From NCBI GenBank assembly GCA_002418835.1, contig DIEX01000018.1, positions 128,103-192,102 on the forward strand: 64,000 nt of DNA, in the 5' to 3' direction. Of this stretch, positions 59,583-64,000 are shown one piece after another. The DNA is from Spirochaetia bacterium UBA5763 (GTDB lineage: Bacteria > Spirochaetota > UBA4802 > UBA5550). The notes below the pieces were generated by a model. The model was given only the letters and a program-made list of their open reading frames with translations. It was not told the origin of the DNA and did not search any database. A program made the translations under genes and the position numbers. Positions within the stretch are counted from its first letter, which is position 1. Each line of letters begins with the position of its first letter.

Positions 59583-60314
59583 ATGCCTGTATTCTACCTC
59601 ACAGATAAGATACTGTTTCCACCCGTGCATTATGCCGAACCAAGCGGCATACTTGCGGTGGGGGGCGACCTTACGCCTGAAAGGCTCCTTGAAGCCTACA
59701 GCCGCGGGATATTCCCCTGGTTTTCTGATGACAGCCCCATTGTATGGTGGTCCCCTGACCCGAGGTTTGTTATCTATCCCGGTGAGATAAAAGTTTCACG
59801 CAGCATGAGGCAGGTTCTTGAAAGGGGAGTTTTCCGCATAACATTCGACAGGGCATTCAGAGACGTGATAACAGCATGCAGCATGCCGAGAAAGCATGAA
59901 CAGGGTACATGGATTACTGATGATATGGTCGAGGCGTATGTTAAGCTGCATGAAATGGGTTATGCCCATTCGATCGAGGCTTGGAAAGGCGAGACCCTTG
60001 CCGGGGGACTTTACGGCGTTTCGTTAGGGAGGACTTTTTTCGGTGAATCGATGTTCTCAAGGGAGAGCAACGCGTCCAAGGCCGCGTTCATTACTCTTGC
60101 CGTCAATCTTCGCAGAAACGGATTTGATATAATTGACTGCCAGGTTCACACAGATCATCTTGAGAGCCTGGGAGCCTTCGAAATGCCGAGAGATATTTTT
60201 GTTGGTATAATAAAAAAATCTCTTACTGAAGAGAGTATAAAAGGTAACTGGGGCGTGTGCAGCCTCTTTGATCCTTTTCTGACTCAGGAGGAACTCAGAT
60301 CTCAAGGCTGTTGA
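59583..60314 (+). CDS. aat: Leucyl/phenylalanyl-tRNA-protein transferase
   Basis: A 243-residue enzyme that adds Leu or Phe from tRNA to proteins with N-terminal Arg or Lys, creating a degradation signal for ClpS-ClpAP. Family motifs are intact: GILAVGGDLTPERLLEAYSR, GIFPWFSDDSPIVWWSPDPR, KHEQGTWITDDMVEAY, GGLYGVSLGRTFFGESMF and FDIIDCQVHTDHLESLGA. It starts four bases after clpA, completing a three-gene N-degron unit. Its last 20 bases overlap the convergent gene. Confidence 0.95.
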   Translation: MPVFYLTDKILFPPVHYAEPSGILAVGGDLTPERLLEAYSRGIFPWFSDDSPIVWWSPDPRFVIYPGEIKVSRSMRQVLERGVFRITFDRAFRDVITACSMPRKHEQGTWITDDMVEAYVKLHEMGYAHSIEAWKGETLAGGLYGVSLGRTFFGESMFSRESNASKAAFITLAVNLRRNGFDIIDCQVHTDHLESLGAFEMPRDIFVGIIKKSLTEESIKGNWGVCSLFDPFLTQEELRSQGC

Positions 60315-62856
60315 AAATATTCTTCAGGCTTCTGTTCATTACAACGTGCTTTTTTTTATCCGCAATACCTGATATCTGAATAATGTAGCCCTCTTTATGG
60401 AGTATATATGATTCCATAATACTGCTGTAGCTGTTTTTTGAGACTGTCAGCAGGTACTCTGTTCCGTTAAGTTTCCCCCATTCTTTTGATACAGGTGTAA
60501 AATTTTCATTTTTATTTAAATCATCAGCGTATGCCTGGATGCTGTCAGTATCATATTTCACCGCACGCAGAAAAATCTTTCCAAGCAGGTCAGGGCTCTG
60601 AAAAATCAGCGATAGCGCTGCTCCACTGTCGTCCTGTTTAACTGTGCGTTTCCATCCGTCCGGAAGAGATAATGAAAAATTGATCTTTCCATCCGGAGAA
60701 AATTTTTCTTTTAGTCCCCCTGCTTCATTAGTTGTACCGGCGTGCCATGCTTTTCTGGTAATCATTTTCTGAAGGTTTTCAGTGCTGTTTGTATCTACAA
60801 GCCTGTAGTTCTTTCCGTTCATCTTCCATGAGGCCACTGCAGTTTCAGGGATACTGCTGAATTTTTCTTTTATCGCTTTGATATCTTCAGCGGTATAGTT
60901 GTATTTGAGAGTTAAACCGCGTCTTTTATAGTATTGCATCAGTGAAACGGCTCCGCTTAATGATTCTGTGCCTTCACGTAAAAGCATATCCCGCAGTTTC
61001 ATTTCACTGTCGATTTTTTCAGGTGAAAATTCATTAACAAGGGGTATAATGCTCCCGCTGTTTATCTTTTCAAGATACTGAGACAGATCTTTGCTCTCGC
61101 GTATTTCGTCTGTTATGCTGTTGTATTTGTCCGAGTAATTTTTCAGTGCGTTTGCAGTGTAGCGAAGAGAAGCTGCTGCCTCAGAATACCGGACTGCACA
61201 GGACATCAGGCGGTCAACCTCATCCTGTCCGATACTTATTTCTGATGTGATTGCTTCATTTTTCTGTTTTTTTAATGCTTCAGAATATGCTGTATTAAAA
61301 GCTTCAAAATTTTTTCTCGCTGAGGATGTAAGCGCGGTACCCTTTACTCTCAGATTCGTATTGATTCCGGTATGTGCCCTGATATGATCTTTTGTCATTG
61401 TGTTACGTATATCAGATGGAACAGCTTCGGGAGTATATAAATTTTTCATCATTGTGAACAGCTCTTTAGATATCCCTCGATATAGGTTGTTTGTTGCGGT
61501 ATCTGAGGTACTACCTGCTGCTGATGCCTCAGCAGTAAGCCTTTCAATGAATGATAGATACTCTATATTTTTTTCTGTTTTAGCAGTGTAATGTTCAATA
61601 TATAAAACCGGGTCATATTTATGAACAGTTAAAAGAGATTCGGCATAATCACTTGAAAGTTCGGCATAGGCTGTAAGTTTTTCCCTGATCTCCCCGAAAT
61701 GTTTTTCCGCAGCATTGAATATCTCTTCATTATACACAAGTGTTCCGCTGCTTTTACTTTTCAATCCCGCTATCCGCAGCTTTTCTCTTTTGAATAGATT
61801 TTCGTACTGCTTTATATATCTTTCCGCAATCCCTCGGTTGTTGTGTTTAACCCTGTTTATAAAACCGGAGAGGTCCCCTGCGGGAGTTGAAGCTGAAACA
61901 GCTTTTCTGTAGCGGTCGATGTCATCAAGTGCGGTAATAATCCCTTTAAAATCAGGTATTTCGTATACAGGATTGTTGTACCCTGTTGAGGGTGACTTTT
62001 CGGTATTGCTGCACATATCCACCAGGGACGCACGAACCGGCTGAAATGTTATTCTTTCAAGATGGGATATCCCCTTAATTCTGTCCTCAGGTGTAACCGT
62101 TCTCCCCTGTTTTTCAGCGAATGACGCGGCAGCATTAATTTCAATATTTATGGAATCTGTATTCCGTTCAATGGTCTGCCATTCAGGCAGAGAAATGAGG
62201 TATGCTTCATTGAATGCAGTTTCCCGGTTCAAAGAGGATGCGGTGACTTTCTCTGAAGCTTTGAAAATAATACCGCATAGATCAACACGATTTGAGTTAT
62301 ACCCTGTGCGGCTCAGCTCATATTCAGTTATGCCGAGTATTTCTTTGTAAGCCATCTGCCTGGATTTTTCGTATTCCGACAGATATTTCGCCAGAATATA
62401 TCTCTCTGCAAGAATCGCCGTTTCACGGCTCTCTTTTTTCAGAGCAGCCATACCTTTCGATGCGGCGAATCTGTTTATTCCATCACAGACAACTGATTTT
62501 ATTTCAGGGTTCCCTCCGCTGCGGATCAACTCAGCCGCATAGTATATAGTTATGACAGGGTTTGCGATTTCGGATGTTAATGCTTCAATCTCTTCAACCG
62601 TAAATTTTTTGTTCTCGGATTTTACTGATCCGCTGCCGCTGCTGTATTTACCAAGTATAGATAAAAATTCCTTTGCGGATTTTATCTCATCGCTAAAGAG
62701 TCTTACTGATGAAGGATCAGAAGCCGGTATCTTTGCAGCCTCATCCATATATTTTGAAATCCTTTCTATACGGGAGTTCCACCTTTCAACCCTGGCGTCA
62801 GCGGCTGCTAAAACAGATGGTGCCAGTAACAAAAGAATATATAGTATTTTTTTCAT
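60295..62856 (-). CDS. Large secreted protein, helical, with PsbP/DUF1795-like C-terminus
   Basis: An 853-residue protein with a signal peptide (MKKILYILLLLAPSVLAAAD). Most of it is predicted helix with many alanine, serine and charged residues and no recognised family. The last 150 residues differ: KINFSLSLPDGWKRTVKQ, then SPDLLGKIFLRAVKYD and GYIIQISGIADKKKHVV, resembling the PsbP/DUF1795 fold of periplasmic proteins. ATG 62856 is used because GGAG lies eight bases upstream. The 3' end overlaps aat by 20 bases. Single gene; role unknown, probably periplasmic or surface. Confidence 0.7.
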   Translation of the reverse strand: MKKILYILLLLAPSVLAAADARVERWNSRIERISKYMDEAAKIPASDPSSVRLFSDEIKSAKEFLSILGKYSSGSGSVKSENKKFTVEEIEALTSEIANPVITIYYAAELIRSGGNPEIKSVVCDGINRFAASKGMAALKKESRETAILAERYILAKYLSEYEKSRQMAYKEILGITEYELSRTGYNSNRVDLCGIIFKASEKVTASSLNRETAFNEAYLISLPEWQTIERNTDSINIEINAAASFAEKQGRTVTPEDRIKGISHLERITFQPVRASLVDMCSNTEKSPSTGYNNPVYEIPDFKGIITALDDIDRYRKAVSASTPAGDLSGFINRVKHNNRGIAERYIKQYENLFKREKLRIAGLKSKSSGTLVYNEEIFNAAEKHFGEIREKLTAYAELSSDYAESLLTVHKYDPVLYIEHYTAKTEKNIEYLSFIERLTAEASAAGSTSDTATNNLYRGISKELFTMMKNLYTPEAVPSDIRNTMTKDHIRAHTGINTNLRVKGTALTSSARKNFEAFNTAYSEALKKQKNEAITSEISIGQDEVDRLMSCAVRYSEAAASLRYTANALKNYSDKYNSITDEIRESKDLSQYLEKINSGSIIPLVNEFSPEKIDSEMKLRDMLLREGTESLSGAVSLMQYYKRRGLTLKYNYTAEDIKAIKEKFSSIPETAVASWKMNGKNYRLVDTNSTENLQKMITRKAWHAGTTNEAGGLKEKFSPDGKINFSLSLPDGWKRTVKQDDSGAALSLIFQSPDLLGKIFLRAVKYDTDSIQAYADDLNKNENFTPVSKEWGKLNGTEYLLTVSKNSYSSIMESYILHKEGYIIQISGIADKKKHVVMNRSLKNIFNSLEI

Positions 62857-63070
62857 TATCATTTCTCCATGGGAACTTTTTTATTGATGAATTTCATGTC
62901 ATGTTTTTATCATCGGGATTGGATTTGATTCCTTCCAGAACCCGGCAGTAAAGCAAAAGTTCCTCAGGTATTTATCGGTATTTCGGGAGAAAAATGGAAG
63001 AATTATGATTAAAAACCGGTAATTTAATGAATTCAGGTTGATATGGTAAATGCTGATGTAACATATTATA

Positions 63071-63085
63071 AAGAACACTGTTCTT
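63071..63085. promoter_or_regulatory. 15-bp palindrome upstream of the patatin gene
   Basis: AAGAACACTGTTCTT is a perfect dyad with a central C, just after a TATTATA-like sequence and about 40 bases before the patatin ATG. It could be an operator, but the binding protein is unknown. Confidence 0.35.
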
Positions 63086-63126
63086 AAAATTTCTGTATCT
63101 CCTGGAGTGAAGGTTTTTAATTTGTG

Positions 63127-64000
63127 ATGAGAAAAATTCTGTTATCTGCTCTACTTGGCGCATCGCTCCTCTTTTTGTTTTCCGGTAATTATTCTCTGTA
63201 TGGAGCAGAACCGGGCAAACGGCCGAAAATTGGCGTTGTCCTTAGCGGAGGGGGGGCCAAGGGGTTTGCCCATATACCGGTACTTAGAACCCTTGAAGAG
63301 CTGAATATCCCTGTGGATTACATAGGTGGTACAAGCATGGGGAGCACCGTGGCAGCTCTATATGCCATGGGATACAGTGTTGATGAACTGGAGAAGATAG
63401 CCCGTGATACAAACTGGTATTACTATTTTCAGAACAGGTCTGACAGAAAAAATGAAAGTCTTCGACAGAAGCTTTATTTTAAGGAATACCCTTTTACTTT
63501 TGACATAAGCTCTGAGGGGATATCAGTACCCAGGGGATTTGTCAATGGGCAGAGGATAGGGCTCTTTCTCTCCCGTCTCACATGGGAGTATCAGCATGTT
63601 AAGGATTTTCATAAACTCCCTGTACCTTTTCTCTGCGTTGCCACTGATTTTGAAAAGGGTGAGGGCGTTGTTTTTGATAAGGGAAACATCTCCGAGTCAC
63701 TCCGGGCAAGCATGGCAATACCTTCGGTCTTTAATCCTGTCGAGATTGATGACAGAGTTTTCCTCGATGGCGGTGTTGTGAATAACTTCCCTGTAAAAGA
63801 GGTCAGGGACATGGGGGCTGACATAATTATAGGGATTGATGTCAGCGGCAGGCTTTATAAAAAGGATGACCTTGATTCACTTCCGAAAATAATGGAACAG
63901 TCTATAAGCTTCCTGGGGGAGAGAAAGACCATGGAGCAGAGGAAGTTATGCGATATACTGATAATCCCCGATGTAAATGATATGGGGGCTCAAGATTTCG
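63127..64000 (+). CDS. Patatin-like phospholipase, truncated by the window end
   Basis: An open frame of 291 complete codons running off the right edge. It begins with a signal peptide (MRKILLSALLGASLLFLFSG). The patatin core follows: the oxyanion hole VLSGGGAKGFAHIPVL, the nucleophile Ser in GGTSMGSTVAALYAMG (GxSxG), and the catalytic aspartate in FLDGGVVNNFPV (DGG). This layout resembles RssA-like or outer-membrane-anchored (PlpD-like) lipases. Whether a POTRA and barrel domain follow cannot be seen. It is probably exported and acts on membrane lipids. Confidence 0.88.
   Translation, partial: MRKILLSALLGASLLFLFSGNYSLYGAEPGKRPKIGVVLSGGGAKGFAHIPVLRTLEELNIPVDYIGGTSMGSTVAALYAMGYSVDELEKIARDTNWYYYFQNRSDRKNESLRQKLYFKEYPFTFDISSEGISVPRGFVNGQRIGLFLSRLTWEYQHVKDFHKLPVPFLCVATDFEKGEGVVFDKGNISESLRASMAIPSVFNPVEIDDRVFLDGGVVNNFPVKEVRDMGADIIIGIDVSGRLYKKDDLDSLPKIMEQSISFLGERKTMEQRKLCDILIIPDVNDMGAQDF

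Noticed and set aside
1..64000. CRISPR arrays, prophage, toxin-antitoxin or restriction systems
   Set aside because: No regular direct repeats with spacers, no cas, phage structural, integrase, methylase or toxin-like genes were recognised.

Overview
The window looks like chromosomal DNA from a spirochaete (phylum Spirochaetota, class not resolved), moderately AT-rich with AT-rich intergenic DNA. The best marker is the flagellin at 44599-45447. It has the spirochaetal FlaB N-terminus (NHNVAAIFSHRTLKF) and the MWFHMGPN central signature typical of periplasmic flagella. A diderm envelope is supported by LolA, an LpoB-like lipoprotein, a beta-barrel protein and several lipobox lipoproteins. Housekeeping genes dominate. 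I see no prophage, CRISPR array or integrated plasmid.

Layout. 0-5.2 kb: a partial ACT-domain gene, an MBL-fold hydrolase, mntP, a UDP-sugar pyrophosphorylase, argB, and a tRNA block (Ser-UGA, Ser-GCU, a small membrane-protein gene, Arg-ACG) closed by a 20-bp perfect terminator hairpin. 5.3-9 kb: an ankyrin protein, then a chain with overlapping or abutting ends (STAS protein, duplicated-motif Cys-rich lipoprotein, DUF2784 protein, radical SAM protein). 9-12.7 kb: a TetR regulator followed by a candidate regulated non-coding transcript and a MITE-like repeat, then two RNA methyltransferases, DUF6485 and a DPM1-GtrA fusion. 14-17.4 kb: an 835-residue protein with a degenerate GGDEF domain, and an RluA-type synthase. 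18.1-24.1 kb: an envelope/lipid operon (lolA, rodZ-like, rimO, pgsA, pgpA, a small secreted membrane protein, HIT, histidine kinase). 24.3-32.1 kb: glucan phosphorylase, then a minus-strand run of a membrane sensor, a STAS/zinc-ribbon protein, queF, DUF2937, a lipoprotein and an AAA ATPase. 32.2-40.7 kb: Nudix, mnmH, an LpoB-like/COG3014 lipoprotein pair, a degenerate hybrid kinase, gatC, thpR and pyrK.

40.7-50.5 kb is the most distinctive stretch. At least twelve copies of a short motif (GGGGTCAGAGC or its complement) lie between genes around a frameshifted Y1/HUH (REP-associated) transposase at 45.7 kb. PBP1A, flaB, clpB and a beta-barrel gene sit among them. Only one other copy was found, at 5.3 kb.

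50.6-64 kb: a small 2[4Fe-4S] ferredoxin, an ABC export pair, a 4-oxalocrotonate tautomerase homologue, a REC-PAS kinase without a phospho-accepting histidine, three tandem GC-rich hairpins, then clpS-clpA-aat, which together form a bacterial N-degron module. A large secreted protein of unknown function and a truncated patatin-like phospholipase end the window.

I did not find a wholly new multi-gene system. The strongest leads are the REP/RAYT island, the TetR-promoter-palindrome-hairpin unit, the sensor/STAS-zinc pair, the degenerate signalling proteins, and several very small genes.
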